Assembly (NCBI GenBank): GCA_917880885.1
Contig: OU862916.1
Coordinates: 48,644,831 to 48,708,830, forward strand
Reading direction: 5' to 3'
Length of the DNA stretch: 64,000 bases
DNA from: Limnephilus marmoratus
Lineage: Eukaryota > Arthropoda > Insecta > Trichoptera > Limnephilidae
Shown here: positions 42,343 through 54,660 of the stretch, piece by piece
Position numbering within the stretch: position 1 is the first letter of the stretch
Layout of the letters: each line of letters starts with the position of its first letter
Made by a program: the position numbers and the translations under genes
The notes under the pieces: model-generated
What the model was told of the DNA's origin: nothing
Database searches by the model: none
Seen by the model: only the letters and a program-made list of their open reading frames with translations

Positions 42343-43455
42343 TGTAACTTTAATGTGATAAGCTTGACACGAAAGCAAAATTGAAAAGAAAGAGAAGAAA
42401 ATAAAATAAATATAATTTATTCTTTGTTTTTGATGTTGTTGTTATTGTTATTGCTGTTATTGTACGTTGTAGTTGTACGTTGTTGTTGTTATTGCTAAAT
42501 TTTTTTTTTAATGTGTATGTTGCCCATTTAAATGAATATTTTTTAGTTTATTCAAATCAATATGTAAGTAGCCCATTGAAATAAAAAAAAATTAAATTAC
42601 TATGTAAGTAGCTCAAAAAAAAAAATTTTTTTTTTCATTTGAATTTCTATGTAAGTAGCCTATTTAAATGAAAATTTAAAACGTCAGTCAGACATTAGTA
42701 AATAAACAATTTGCAAGTATAATTAATAGTAGGTTTTGACAGAGCTTTATACAAATTTTCCACTCGAAGCAAAAACGAATTACCCGCATTGTCATTAAAA
42801 TCTCAGTAAATATCTTAAATATTTGAATAATCTTTAATAATTATCCTCCATTCCTATTTAAACACATAATAAATTGATTTGTCTTCGCTATCAGGGATTC
42901 TGACATGTAAACACAACAGTGTTTTGACGTATGCCGAAGTCATAGGTAAAATGTAACGAGGAACCGTCATAGACAATCCGAGGTATTCTTAGAACAGCTA
43001 GCATTGATTGGTTCCGGACAGAAAAAAAAATTATAGAGCTCTACTTAACACATTGTCCATAGTCTATGACCGATTTCTATGCTTTCAAACAATAACAAAG
43101 AAAATGACAAATCATTTTAGGTTACAGAAGGTAAGGATTTCAGGTCCTATGCATAACTGTGTGGTATTGGAAAAACAATAAATACGAGATTAATCATTTA
43201 TAAGGTGCCCACAATATAATTACGCATAGTATCCCTTTACGAATTCCCGCCGGTAATAGTGCCAGTGAATTGAAATAATGACATTTGTTGTTATTTCCAA
43301 ACACCGTCACTGCAATCATAGGTTATGACCGCGACCAAGTTTAATAAATACAAACGAAATTAAGACCTCCACTGAACAGATGAATAATAATTTTTGGGCA
43401 TTATACATTACAGGGCGAAGAAAACATTTTCAGGAATGCTATAAATCGGGACCAG
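42343..43455 (-). other. E2 5' leader with short repeats
   Basis: No ORF of note. GTT/ATT-rich low-complexity sequence at about 42425-42500 and a spaced repeat built on TATGTAAGTAGC (near 42560, 42600 and 42648). Confidence 0.6.
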
Positions 43456-43473
43456 ACAGCGTATGGAGCGCCA
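43456..43473 (-). promoter_or_regulatory. E2 primer-binding site (likely)
   Basis: Three bases after the 5' LTR the sense strand reads TGGCGCTCCATACGC. The leading TGG would pair with a tRNA CCA end; the tRNA identity was not determined. Confidence 0.55.
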
Positions 43474-43476
43474 TAT

Positions 43477-44741
43477 TGTTACCATTAAAGTGTGATGACA
43501 TATTGTTATGAGTTTGTGTTATAAGATTAAAGGGAGATGTACTAATGAGCCTTTGTCGGGCTCGGGTGTAATCTGCTAGTCAACTTTGATTTCCTCACCG
43601 GAAACCTTGGACGCCAAACCCAGCCTAATGTCTGGGTATGTCAACCAGCGGAGAACACGGTACTCAATTCTCAGAGTGTGGGCCATTAGTTTTTATAGCA
43701 TTCCTGAAAAGGCTGCACAAGGAAACTACTTAATAAAACAAAATGTGGAGTATATAATCGGTTCACTGTATTGATTTCGAAAGACATAATAAAATAAATG
43801 GTATGGACTCACCCCCGGGACCAATATCGTCATTTTATGCTAATCCTAGCTACCCTAATTAAATTTACTGCCGCCGAACTCCCGATGTCGTGAGAACCCA
43901 CCCCAGCTCCTGGTGGCAAGGGTGATCCCAACCTCTGCGGCTCAGCTTGGCCCTGCGACCTCCTCAGCAGTCGCATGGAAGTGATGTTAGACCTGGACCC
44001 TCAGGAGAAGGAAGGAGTACCCAGACTCTACTCCAAATTGTAAAGGAAGGCCCGTCAGCAATTCGAGGCGATGTTTCGTTCAACACTGCGGTATCTCGGG
44101 TTTGTTCCATAAATATACCCTCGGGGGGAATTCAATAGTTGGCCTGCATATAATCACGGGCGCAGCGAGTTAATAATTAATCCGATGACTCGGATAATGA
44201 GGTACAATAGTCTTTTCACTCGGACATTGCCAATTCACTCGTGGTCACTCGGACCCTCGCGAAACTCACATTTTACGTGAATAACTCTTCGGTTAGATGC
44301 ACAGCGCACAATGATAAGCGTGGCGGGTTATTATTTACACCGATGTCTCGGATAAAGAGGTACATTAATCGTAACACACGTACATCGCCATTAAACTCGT
44401 GCTCCCTTTTGGGACCCGCGCGAAAACTCGCATTTTACGCGAATAAATCTTTAATTTTTATATTTAAAATAAACACAACGTGTTTCCGTCCCCCGAATGC
44501 AGATGCCCAAGCTTGGATTACAATCACATCGTATTAAAACATAAGATTAATTGACCGTTGTTTTCACGGCGTACCGCACAAATCGCCGTGAAAACCAGAG
44601 TGCGGATCCGGAAAAAAAAACCCAAAAACCGCCGCCTACCGACACGTTGAACGAACTCCCCCAGGTTTGCCAACCTAACCAATTAAAATGCATTTAAGAA
44701 AATAGTACCTAACTTACGATAAATACAATCGCTTCATAACA
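43477..44741 (-). repeat. E2 5' LTR
   Basis: 1265 bp copy of 34672-35936, offset 8805 bp, with the same 12 bp-arm hairpin at 44560-44595. Followed by AAAA (44742-44745), then LINE A sequence resumes. Confidence 0.92.
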
Positions 44742-44745
44742 AAAA

Positions 44746-45024
44746 TTTCTGACTCCTACTTCATGTTTGAAATTTTGTAAGCAGATTATTACAGTTTATA
44801 TTGTGTTTTTATATCTTTTTTTTTTTAATAATTTTCAGGGTTATATTTTTGTTAAGTTCTTATGGGTACAGGACCCTCACTTTTTGTTTTACTTTTTAAT
44901 TATAATTTTAATTATGGAAAATCTATCATTGGGTATTGTGTATATTATTATTGTTATTACTACAAGTGTAAAATATCTGTTGATTTTCCAAAATAAATAA
45001 AATAAAATAATAAAATAATATCTT
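44746..45024 (+). mobile_element. LINE A, segment 3 of 3 (3' UTR and tail)
   Basis: Non-coding 3' end of the split LINE A copy, ending in an AAATAAATAAAATAAAATAA tail directly before the TCTCTCGGAA duplication at 45025-45034. Confidence 0.7.
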
Positions 45025-45250
45025 ACATCTCTCGGAACATGCCTTACTCGCAGTAAGAGGGATGGATTCATACGTTCGTCACTTCTGGGCACACTGACCT
45101 CCAGATTCCTACCCATCCCTAATGCCCTTTTCCTTCCCAGAACTTCCTCTCCTTCCTTTCCTAAAAAGACCCTCCACACAGCATACCCAAAGATGATATA
45201 GGCCCTGAAGGGAATTATTTTCCTCGGGGCCTCCTGTGTGGAGCTAATGT
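45025..45250 (+). repeat. Dispersed repeat R1, copy d, right part
   Basis: Resumes with TCTCTCGGAA and continues through GATGGATTCATACGTTCGTC to the GGCCTCCTGTGTGGAGCTAA end. Completes the copy started at 28580. Confidence 0.8.
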
Positions 45251-47416
45251 AAAAAATACAAGCGATAAAACGAAGTACCTATATATGAAATTATTTTTAA
45301 CAGAAGTTTTTTTTCCAAATGAAATCTTAATATACCTTGATTTTTCACGGGTCCATTCTACTATAATAACACACATTCATTATCACATTATTACTCACCA
45401 ATCAGTCGATTACACATTTTGGGAAATGAATATGCTAACATCGGCGACATTTATTTCTTAAAATTAGCGCAATATAAACATGCACTCAAAAATTATTTTT
45501 CCATGATGTAACTTTATATACGCAATATGGACATGTTGAAATGAAATGATGATATTTCTCATTGTTCTTTTTTGTTCTTTTTTGTTGTGATACATAAAAT
45601 AATTGTATGTTATTTTAAAGTTTAAAACTACTATAATGTAATGATATTATTTTTTCTTACTTTTGTACTCTATTATATGTTTATTTACAAAAGGCAGTAT
45701 AGCCGTTTATGTATTTAAAATAAAATAAAATAAAAAATAAATAAAATATTAAAGTAATACTAGAATTCCAATGGCGAACGAAAACGAATAGCTTCCTTTG
45801 CCTATTAATTAAACTCTAACTGTAATGAACTTAATAATGTTCTTGGCACTCAAAATTCTCACGCAGACACCCTAAGAAATGGAGAAAATATCATTTGATA
45901 TTCATCATCAATTGATAGTATGGCACTACAACGAAATTGTCAAATTATAAACATTAAAACACTTCAAAGCACAGCTACCTTAAAAACCAAAACGCCACAA
46001 GCCTGTAAATTGTGCATCAAACATTATATTGAATTATGTGAAGTGTTATGGAAAAGTATTTTCATGCGCGAGAAAACCAATTTCATTTCAATGAAGGCAA
46101 TTGTGCTTACACCAATAGAAAAAATCATATATTTCGATTTTCGGCGATGTTTTTGAACCGCGGGCACGTCAATTACAATGCGCCATAGTAGTGCTGATAA
46201 ATACAAGAACTGTTGGTGACAGCCCGACAATGTTACAAAATTCTATCTTGTCCGAATAGTGAAAACATTGCAGCGGGGAGTCCATAATAACCATTCTGGA
46301 AACCCTCGTTTGATTCTGATAGGTATTTATTGTAAATTACAATGCCCCTAAATTGTTATGAAAATGTTTAATTTCTTTGGTAAAATTTGGCAGAAGCTAT
46401 AAAAAAACGTTTAAAAGCTAGGTACTAGACTATACACCGGTGTTTCAGGAGAATTAATATCATGTAAGCATAAGAGCTTTTAGTCCTACCGTCCGAGCCA
46501 GTTGGGGAACTGGCTCTCAGCCAATGTGTGGTAATAATCACAAAACACGTGCTTGGTACCTATAATTTATGTTGAAATTCAGGCCAGTTTTTCTGCTTTC
46601 GATTTCAACTGTTTTCGATATTATTCAATCTTCTCCGATTCAAATTTTGCAATATTGGTGTTTGGAAATCATTCAATTAATTTTAACTGCGCTCGCTATG
46701 AGAGCTACAAAAACGTAAAACAGATCAGGTAATGGGAAAGATCCTTGCGGTATTCTTTTCCAAAGCTTTCAAAACTCTGTTATTGATTTTACCTGTCTCA
46801 CTTTTGGTGAAAGGACAACTCAACACCATTGCAGATTATTGAAAAGTGATATTAAGTCATGAAAAGTAATGAAAAAACTAGTTTCTGTTAATAATCAACT
46901 AACTAACCGAAGATTTTAATAATCATTACTCGTTCTGATAAGTGAGTTTCCATATCAGATTTGAGTAATTGTTGTAAGGGTTTGGGATCCCCATTCAGAA
47001 TTATTTTGGATACACATATTATGATATGACACTCTCTTTGCACCAATTCTCTCGGGTATAAAAGGATGTTAAAACGCTCGCTTTCTATATTTACAATTTC
47101 CGATAATTTAATATGAATTATCGGGGCAAAAGAACAACATGCTCTTCGTACGAGAAAGCAATAATGAATTTTGAAAATGATTGTATGGGAGGACGACCTA
47201 CTAGTAAATTATATTATGTAATATTGTTGACAGCCTTCGTCGTTTTCTCTGGACCATTTTTTAAAACTCCATGAGCAAAAAACTAAAAATTTACTTTATT
47301 TTTTTCATATGAAGCAGATATTTTGTGATGTGAAATTATAATTTAAAACAAACAATAACTTTGGAAAGTGGTCATAACTATAATAAATGTCTTACTCAGT
47401 TATTGTTTTATATTAA
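45251..47416. other. Intergenic; one LINE-like tail
   Basis: Around 45600-45750 the sequence ends in a long AAATAAAATAAAATAAAAAA tail preceded by GGCAGTATAGCCG, which looks like a 3' UTR of a plus-strand LINE without its coding part. Elsewhere no feature is supported; the frames near 45920-46230 overlap on both strands and look random. Confidence 0.4.
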
Positions 47417-47787
47417 ACTAGCTGGTTCCCGGCATGCGTTGCTATGCTATTTAAATAAATAAATTGATTCGCCCTGCATGTCCTTTCCCGTGCGTCCCCG
47501 TTCCCTTCCACCTTCCCCGCCTTCCCCCTCCCTCGTCTCTTCCCTCTCCGCGAACCCAACCTTCCCGATCCCCTCCCCCCTGCCGCTAAAATATATGAAA
47601 TACACACATTTTCATTTACACAAATTTCATAACGCCAGAGCTTACCATCATATATAGCCTATATGTTATTCTGGTTTATGCGCTATATTATAGTTTCATT
47701 AAAATCCTTTCAGAAGTTTTTGCGTGAATGAGTAAGGAACACACATACATCCATACAAACTTTCGCGTTTATAACATTAGTAAGATT
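47417..47787 (+). repeat. Dispersed repeat R2 (ACTAGC family)
   Basis: Begins ACTAGCTGGTTCCCGGC, contains a C-rich CCTTCC block, and ends with the characteristic 'AAACTTTCGCGTTTATAACA' plus TTAGTAAGATT close known from a very abundant insect dispersed repeat. It shares the C-rich block and 'gccagagcttac' segment with the relic at 3617. Confidence 0.6.
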
Positions 47788-47856
47788 GAGTTTTACTTGT
47801 GTGATTTCACAAATCTAAAACCTAAAAGAAATCATTTTTTACTATTAGGATGTATA

Positions 47857-48224
47857 CAGGGTGGTAAAAGATGTACTTGACTTACTTTAACTAGTATTTG
47901 CCTGACCTGCATATTTGGAGTAAAAAGTTAAAACAAAGTTTTGTGTCCAATGACCTTTTTGATGTTTTTTTTCCAAATTAAAAACATTAAAAAATCTCTA
48001 GATATTGGATTGGTAGGTGCGGTGTGAGGGTTTTGGCGGTTGCTCGACTGAGTGACCAGTGACAACACGTAGAAGAATAATATTTTTTTATTGTGAAGGG
48101 AAATTTTTGAAAAAAAAAGACATCAAAAATTCACCAGAGAGCAAAATTTCTTTTGCATCTTTTACTCCAAATAATGTCAGGAACCACTGGTTAAAGTAAG
48201 TCAAGTACGTCTCTTAACATCCTG
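47857..48224. mobile_element. Mariner-like long-TIR MITE, copy 1
   Basis: 368 bp with long inverted ends: the left carries CTTGACTTACTTTAAC and TTTGGAGTAAAA, the right TTTTACTCCAAA and GTTAAAGTAAGTCAAG. Same family as 62172-62553. No ORF. Confidence 0.7.
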
Positions 48225-48266
48225 AATATTAAGGGGTAGAACATAATCGCAGTACCACCCTATTAA

Positions 48267-48891
48267 CCTTTAACTATCGACGTTACATTTTTGTTACTCT
48301 ACTATGAACGTGCAGTCTCACAGACCGCTATCTTTAAAGGCCGGAATCTATCTATAGTAAATATTGTACCTAAAATTATTTTTATTTATTTAAGGACTTT
48401 ACCAAATGTAAATAAAACAAGACATTTTAATTAAAATGTATTTATTTTAAACTAAAATATAACCATTTAACAATCAATGGCACTTATCAGTCATTTTTAC
48501 TCGAGATCACTTTGTAGGGACGTTATCCAAGGAAAATTACTTTTTCAGTAAGTTTCACTAATTTTACAATAAAATATAAAGAATAAAAAATATAAAAAAC
48601 TTAATATTTACTTTTAACACAATTTTTTTTTCCTGAAAATCACCATCAGCTCAATTTATTACACAAACGTGGCCGCGCGGTCCCACAGACCGCAATCAAA
48701 ATATAAAGCGAAATTACCCACGCAAAATACAACCGGCGACATTACCTTCACTATCGACAGTCGTTTCGCCTGGTTTCGCCACTAAAATCGAAAATATTGA
48801 GGCTGACAGACGCGTGGGGTACGCAAAAGGAGAGGGGCACGCGATTCACAAACTGCAAGCGGCCTGTGAGACTGCACGTCCATAGTTAAAG
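48267..48891. mobile_element. piggyBac-like non-autonomous element
   Basis: 625 bp. The left end follows TTAA (48263-48266) and reads CCTTTAACTATCGACG. The right end in complement reads CTTTAACTATGGACGTGCAG. The internal motif TCTCACAGACCGC occurs near both ends, and CCCACAGACCGC near 48680. TTAA targets and CCTTTAACT-type ends fit piggyBac-like elements, but the right flank is ATTGA rather than TTAA, so the assignment is tentative. No transposase. Confidence 0.5.
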
Positions 48892-49589
48892 ATTGAGAAA
48901 TGAAAAATGACTACAATATTGCACAATCCACATTTCTCTTTTAATGATAACCTTTTTCTTCCCTCCTCCGTTTCCGTTAGCCTCACAAAATTCTTCACAA
49001 TTTGGTAATGCCGTAATTCCACTGCCCCTGGAGTTGAAATTTTTGTACGGTATCAATTATTTTTTTAAAATCTGAAACCTACCTGACACATTAAATATGG
49101 AACAAAGAATAAAACTTTTTTTATTTCGTCGGTAAAAACATCATTTTTAGGTAAGGATAAAATTTTAAGCCTTACTAAATATAGAGACAATTGAACAAAC
49201 TTCGTTTTCCAGGGGAATGTGGTTGCAAAAAATGAAGAGTCTACTTCAAAAGACCAATATTCGATATATAAACGAAACAGAAAATAATAAAGGAAGACTT
49301 AATGGGGAAACCTTTTCACCCGTGAAATTTCTTGATTAAAGTAAGGAGCGTTTAGGTTAGCTAAACAGGTACTTTGCACGTAGAACGATTTTCGAAATGA
49401 ATTGACTTAAATAATCGAATAAAGAATATGAGGGGAAATACCCAACGGTAGAGAAAACAACGTTAAAGTAGTTACCAACCCCGAGGTAAATTAGTGAGGT
49501 GAAAAACTGGCAGAGAAAGGACCAAAAGATGCTCATTAGTATGTACGGGAATATTTATATTTAAAAAAATAATAATTAAGAATTACCAT
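48892..49589. other. Intergenic, nothing recognised
   Basis: No supported feature. Confidence 0.4.
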
Positions 49590-49945
49590 TTATGATTTCA
49601 GATTTTCACGGCCAAAAGTATTTTGTTGTTTATTTTTGGGGTGTTATGCCCCATTAATATTAATAGAGACGACGGAGCTAAGCTCAATAGTTCTTGGTAT
49701 CCGGTAATTGATGGTAAAGCTAAACGCAAAAAACCATTGTGAAGTATACGGTAATTCCAGCTTATAGTGGAGTGGATCTGGCGACACGGTATCGCTTCCA
49801 AGTACATAAGCACACATTTCACCACTAACAACAACACATCTGCCCTGATGATGGACACTGCAACGATGTCCGAAACGTTGGCTAAAGGAGGAGGTAGCGC
49901 AACACGGCATAACATCCCAAAAATAAACAACAAAAAGAATTACCA
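49590..49945 (+). mobile_element. Penelope-like terminal-repeat fragment, copy 2
   Basis: Inverted arms TTTATTTTTGGGGTGTTATG and GCATAACATCCCAAAAATAA flank a hammerhead-like core. It shares the core with 11244-11475. The outer flank AGATTTTCACGG is the complement of that copy's right flank. No RT coding attached. Confidence 0.6.
49842..49882 (+). ncRNA. Hammerhead-like ribozyme core (copy 2)
   Basis: GCC, CTGATGA, T, GGACA...TGTCC, GAAA, CGTT, GGC: the same design as 11341-11381 with two loop changes in helix II, leaving all paired positions intact. Confidence 0.5.
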
Positions 49946-50868
49946 TGATATATGTTTTGTAATTTAGGCTAAGGTTTGGTAGCTGTAAGTACTCTTTTCT
50001 GCCCTCGACACATTTTGATATTTAATTGTTATCCATATTAACATGGATAATAATTAATAATATTTAATTAATAATTATTATTTGATAATTAATTAATAAT
50101 TCCTGAGTGGGTGCTGGGCCTGAACTCACCCCAGAACACGCTCTACATACAATTGATTTTTAATATATATTTTTTTATTGTTTTTTTCATATTTTATGTA
50201 CTTGATTCTTTATTTAAAAAATCTGTTGTGTAAATGTGTATAATTATATGGGGCATGTAGGAATGCACTATCCTCCCCACATCCTGAAATAAAAAAACAT
50301 TATTATTATTAAATTTTCCACCTGGGTGATTACTAAATGCCCTGCCAATGTAAAAAAAAACACATTCGTCTTCATTGCGAACACACCTTTTAAAATACAT
50401 CTATTTAAATTTTGATTTAGTTTTCGTGAATGATTAAATGCAAATCTTGGAAGTAAAAGTTAACCTACTTCCTGATGCCCGATCAAGCTAAAACTCGTCA
50501 GATTAACTCCTTGTCGATGACAATGTATTCTATCAGCTTTTTGTGGCACTCACTCACACACACACATTTCTCTGAAATTTACTATTAGTATCGGCCCATA
50601 GTGAAACTAGGTCGAAAATGGAAAATAGATGTATTAAAAAAACTTTTTTCACAGATTGATTTTTTTTAATAGATTATTATCTTATTGATAGCGTACGCAC
50701 TAGTATTTAATATTGATTTTAAAACAATATTTATTTATTTTCAGATCAAATCTTACATCTGACTATTAAAATGCCATAAGACTCTTATTAACGGGATTTG
50801 CTCGAGGCTCACATTTTAATTAATCTCAACGAATTCGTAATTGTAATAATTCGTGACCTTCTTTCTTT
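49946..50868. other. Intergenic; probable retroposon tail
   Basis: A strongly AT-rich (TTAATAATTA) patch lies at 50040-50100. At about 50130-50315 a segment ends CCTGAAATAAAAAAACATTA plus TTATTATTA, which resembles the 3' end of a plus-strand LINE. No coding part is seen. Confidence 0.4.
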
Positions 50869-51285
50869 TCAAAAGGATCCCACTGAATGTAAGTTATTTA
50901 TATTTAAGATTGCTAAAAACAGTAAACACCTTATAGACCGGGAGGCGAGATAAGTAAACCCTACGTCATCGACTACACGGATGAAACTACTTTTAAGTGA
51001 TAACGGGCATTTAGAAAACCTTAAAAAACCTGGTCTGCCGGTGCGCCTCTTGGCAGGAGCCGCGCAGTCATGGAAACAGTCAGCGATTTTTTTGGTCAAA
51101 ATTACGTCATCGACTACACGAACGGGAATGGTCTCGTATGATAAAGGTCGATTAGAAAATGAGAAAAAAGTAGGTCTGCCAACCGGCAGCCTGGCAAGTT
51201 CGGAGGCAGCCGGCGTCAAAGTGGGGAAAAAATTGGTCGATTTTACGTCATCGACTACACGAATGAAACCAATGAATAACTATAG
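50869..51285 (-). repeat. 141 bp tandem repeat holding a 47-codon repeated open frame
   Basis: The core TACGTCATCGACTACACG recurs at 50962, 51103 and 51244, a period of exactly 141 bp (47 codons). The minus frame stays open through all repeats; each contains 'RVVDDV', and two contain 'RP-F--FS--PLS'. The plus strand is also open for about 107 codons. Between cores the units have diverged substantially. I do not recognise the protein; it could be a fragment of an exon family, a transposon 5' region, or a satellite-like repeat that is open by chance. Confidence 0.55.
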
Positions 51286-52180
51286 TCCTGATCATTCCAT
51301 ATAAGAATGTCCGGAGCCAGTGAGACTATGACAACCCCAATTGGAGAGTATTGCGACGCTGAGGGTAGTTGGGAGTTGGGAGGTGAAGGAGATGAGGAAA
51401 AAGAAGGGGGAAGAGGAAGGTGGGGAAGTATTCGTAAATATACTGTGGTGGTAGTATTCGTAACTCGGAAAAGTTTGTCTTTCTAAAAAAATAGAAGAAA
51501 ACGTATTGAATGGGAGACGAAGCTGTGTTATATTTACCACGTGATCTAGGTATATAAAACTATTTGACACAACTGACAAGCGTGCCCCAAAAAGTAAATA
51601 AATAAACTTTCTCATAAGTTGTATTTTTTCAACCACCATTACGTATTTTGACGACGAAAGCCAAATACCGTTTCCCCTAAATACCCCGTTTTTTCTCCCC
51701 GGGCAGGGGAGAAATTCATCGTTTCACAAGTAAAAAATTATTTAAAAAAAAAAACAGTTCTGAAACAACGAAAGTAATTTAAAGTTCACACTTTCTCGCT
51801 TGCTTTACAATCCACAAAAAATAAATATATTTTTTCATAAATTTCTCATCGTGTAAAACAAAGAACGGGCGAATAAAAGAGATAAAATTTGAAACATTTT
51901 ATATCAAGTTACAAATAAAAGAGATATTTTTTTTAAAAGTCAACCGTTTGAAAACATTTTCTTTTCACTGCATTAAAGTTGTTTGTCGCAATAGAAAAAA
52001 TTGTTTCATCCGCGTACTCATCGTGTATATCGTTGACCTTGCATTCTTTTAAATCGTATTTCTATGTGATTAGAGCATACAAAAATACCTTGCGGTATAA
52101 TCTCTATTGCGTTCAGTCTTTATATTTTCATCCTTGCTCTGTAACTTATTTGCTTCTATGCCATACATCAGGGTTTGTAT
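51286..52180. other. Intergenic, nothing recognised
   Basis: A purine-rich block lies at 51360-51430. No supported gene. Confidence 0.4.
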
Positions 52181-52810
52181 CTAATATCTGATGCTGACTG
52201 GTAGCCACGCATCCCTTGACAAATTATCATAATAATGACTAAACCCTCTGTCGAGGATTCTTATCAACCTTCCACATCTTGAAAACGTACTACCTAAATT
52301 TACAATCTCATCCACTTGCTCCGAGGGTGAACCCTTCCCCACTATGTGGCACAATGTCATCATAAGTCCTTGCTTATAAATATTCACCTTAACTTTGGCT
52401 TACTAACAGTTATCATTAATAATTCTATTTTTGATACTAGCAATTCGTGGTGGAATTCCATTTCTCAATTTATTTGTGACTGTCACCGCTTTCATCCTGT
52501 TAAGGCCATCTGCAGACCGGTACAATTGTTTCTCAATCTATAATTATTGGTAGGGGGTAGTCTACAAGCATTTTAATCAATTTACATATATGGGTTTTCC
52601 CATATTTGTTGCTATGTCGTCTTTGACGATTGGATTTCTAGTTATTTGGTTATTAGCAGTGGACATAATTTCCTCGGGTTTATAGATGACTTTAATGTGT
52701 TTGGGGAATACCTCACTTTTAGTAATATTTAACACTTCATTCACTAAATATAAACACGTCATAGTAGAATTTATATCGGAGACTACAACCACTGGAGCGC
52801 TTTTTGCCAC
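52181..52810 (-). pseudogene. Possible RTE-like LINE relic
   Basis: A short minus frame contains 'EQVDEIVNLGSTFSRCGR', which resembles the 'V-EF-YLGS-F--DG' segment that follows the RT domain in RTE-like LINEs. A second short frame lies at 52577-52810. Both are degraded; low certainty. Confidence 0.3.
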
Positions 52811-53502
52811 AATATGGCACTATTTAAAATACCTCGGATTGCTTTGCTGCCAATTTTGCTAATTTATCCCTTATTTGTAAATAATTAAGTAGGAGTTTAC
52901 GATTTTTTTTAATATAAATCCCACAAATATTTGGTAATAATGGATAAAATATAGATGAATTCATTGACTATATAGAACTTTAATCAGTTTGTGTGTCTCC
53001 GTATTCGGAGGAAGGATTTTTTTAATGTGGTCGGAAAATATTCAAAATGGTCACCAAAAAATCTCGAGCAATCGGAGAATAAAGTTTTAAATTGCGCTAT
53101 CGCTCCAGTGGTTATTAACAAATTTAATTAAACCAACTACATAGATAGCTCTGCGTCGACTTATTTCCTCTATGTATTGTATTTTCCCAGTCTAATGTTT
53201 TTCCAATTTGCATGGTGAAGTATTTGGTTTTTATTTATTTCATTTTTGATTTTGTTTATGATTTTGCTATCGATTTTATTTTGATCCTGTTTTTGATTTG
53301 ATTTTTGGTTTTGATTTTGTTTTTGATTTTGTTATGTCAAATAACATTTAAAAGCTTAAAAGCTAATAAATTTTGATTTTTCAACAACCTGTAACTAATT
53401 AAACCAGTGTGAAGTTGGCCTCAATGGGCTCAAACCGGTAACGGTCACAAATAAATTAAGTGGATACAATTTTTATATTTGTTTTGTTATATTAGTCATC
53501 GT
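52811..53502. other. Intergenic with a TTTTGAT-type simple repeat
   Basis: From about 53225 to 53335 the sequence is an irregular (TTTTGATTTTGT)n run. The rest shows nothing. Confidence 0.5.
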
Positions 53503-54270
53503 CAACTTATTTATTTATTTATTTATTTATTGTAAGAAACCAACAGCAGTTTTATACAGGATGTTAAAAATAAAGCGGTTAAAAATGAGGTAAGCCAAAA
53601 CAGTTTCTTATGCTAATGGTTATTATGATATAATGTAAGTATATTAGAAGGAAGAAGGAATAGGAAAGGGCAAGAGGCAGAGGAAGGTGCGATGGGGACA
53701 GGAGATGCTCATGCTGTACCTTTTCTATAGCTGTGCATTAATTTAATTCACATTTGTGGTCGTACGCTTGACTTCGTATCGGTATTTCACAAGAGTATTA
53801 TTAAGAATATCGATACTGTTAAATTGCGTGTTATATTGCGCGCATATGCGGGGGATTAGAGAAGGTTGGTTCTGTACGCGGGCAAATGAAAAAATGGTTT
53901 AGTCTGGTTGGTCTTGCAGGTATATGAATTCTTAAATAATTTACGAGTTCAGGAGAGTCCAGGCCGTTATTCAGAATTTTGTATAAAAATATTTAATCAG
54001 ATATTAATCTACGCGTTTGAAGTGGAGTAAAGTTGTGAAATTTTAAGGATTCGGTGTTATTTGCAAAGAGTAATTTGAATTTATAATTTATGTGTTTAAA
54101 AAATTTGTTTTGCACACTTTCGATTCTGTCAATATGGCATTGGTAGAACGGTGCCCAAATTAGTGTGCAGTATTCTAAGTGGGGGCGGATATACGTGGTG
54201 TAAAGGGAATACATAGTTTTAATATTGCGAAAAGGTTTAGATATGAGAATTATAAATCCCAATTTCATAG
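53503..54270 (-). pseudogene. LINE A fragment (minus)
   Basis: The minus strand encodes 'YIRPHLEYCTLIWAPFY' and 'NKFFKHINYKFKLL', then, after a frame disruption, 'IFLYKILNNGLDSPELVNYL'. These correspond to the C-terminal region of LINE A at 14346. The 3' tail is (AATA)n, seen as ATTTATTTATTT at 53507-53532. Stops and shifts show it is inactive; the catalytic box is absent. Confidence 0.65.
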
Positions 54271-54660
54271 ACTCTGCAGGTCTTCCATACTGCTTGTATG
54301 TTGTTCTAAAACATCTGTATATTGTAACAACGATAACGGAACAAATATTTTCATACTATTTCAATTTTGAGTCTAGGCAGATGTCTCTCGTTTCTGGTAC
54401 ACAAAATATGCATGTGCAAATTCCTACAACATTATACAGAACACAGCGCCTTTCTTGACTTAATTGAATTATCCTTAATTAATTTATCCTCGGCAAAATA
54501 CAACACCATATAGCGGAACCAGCGATGAGTAACACGGTGAAAAGCTATTTTCAACAGAGAATTAAGTTTTTTACTTTTTATTTTCAAGAGAGAAAAATAG
54601 TTAATACTTGTAAAAATATACGTAGGCACGAATATTAAAATGTCAGAACAAAATTGCATA

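Larger units (their letters stand above)
34672..44741 (-). mobile_element. Gypsy LTR retrotransposon E2 (complete)
   Basis: A 10,070 bp element with 1265 bp LTRs, transcribed on the minus strand and inserted in the 3' UTR of LINE A. Sense LTR ends are TGTTATGAAG and GGTAACA. The target duplication is AAAA (ambiguous because the left flank is an A run). Sense order: 5' LTR, ~1.1 kb leader, gag, pol, ~2.1 kb ORF-less region, polypurine tract, 3' LTR. I found one difference between the LTRs (T at 35435, C at 44240), so insertion is recent. Closely related to E1 in gene order, Pol motifs and frameshift site, but with clearly different LTRs. Confidence 0.95.
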
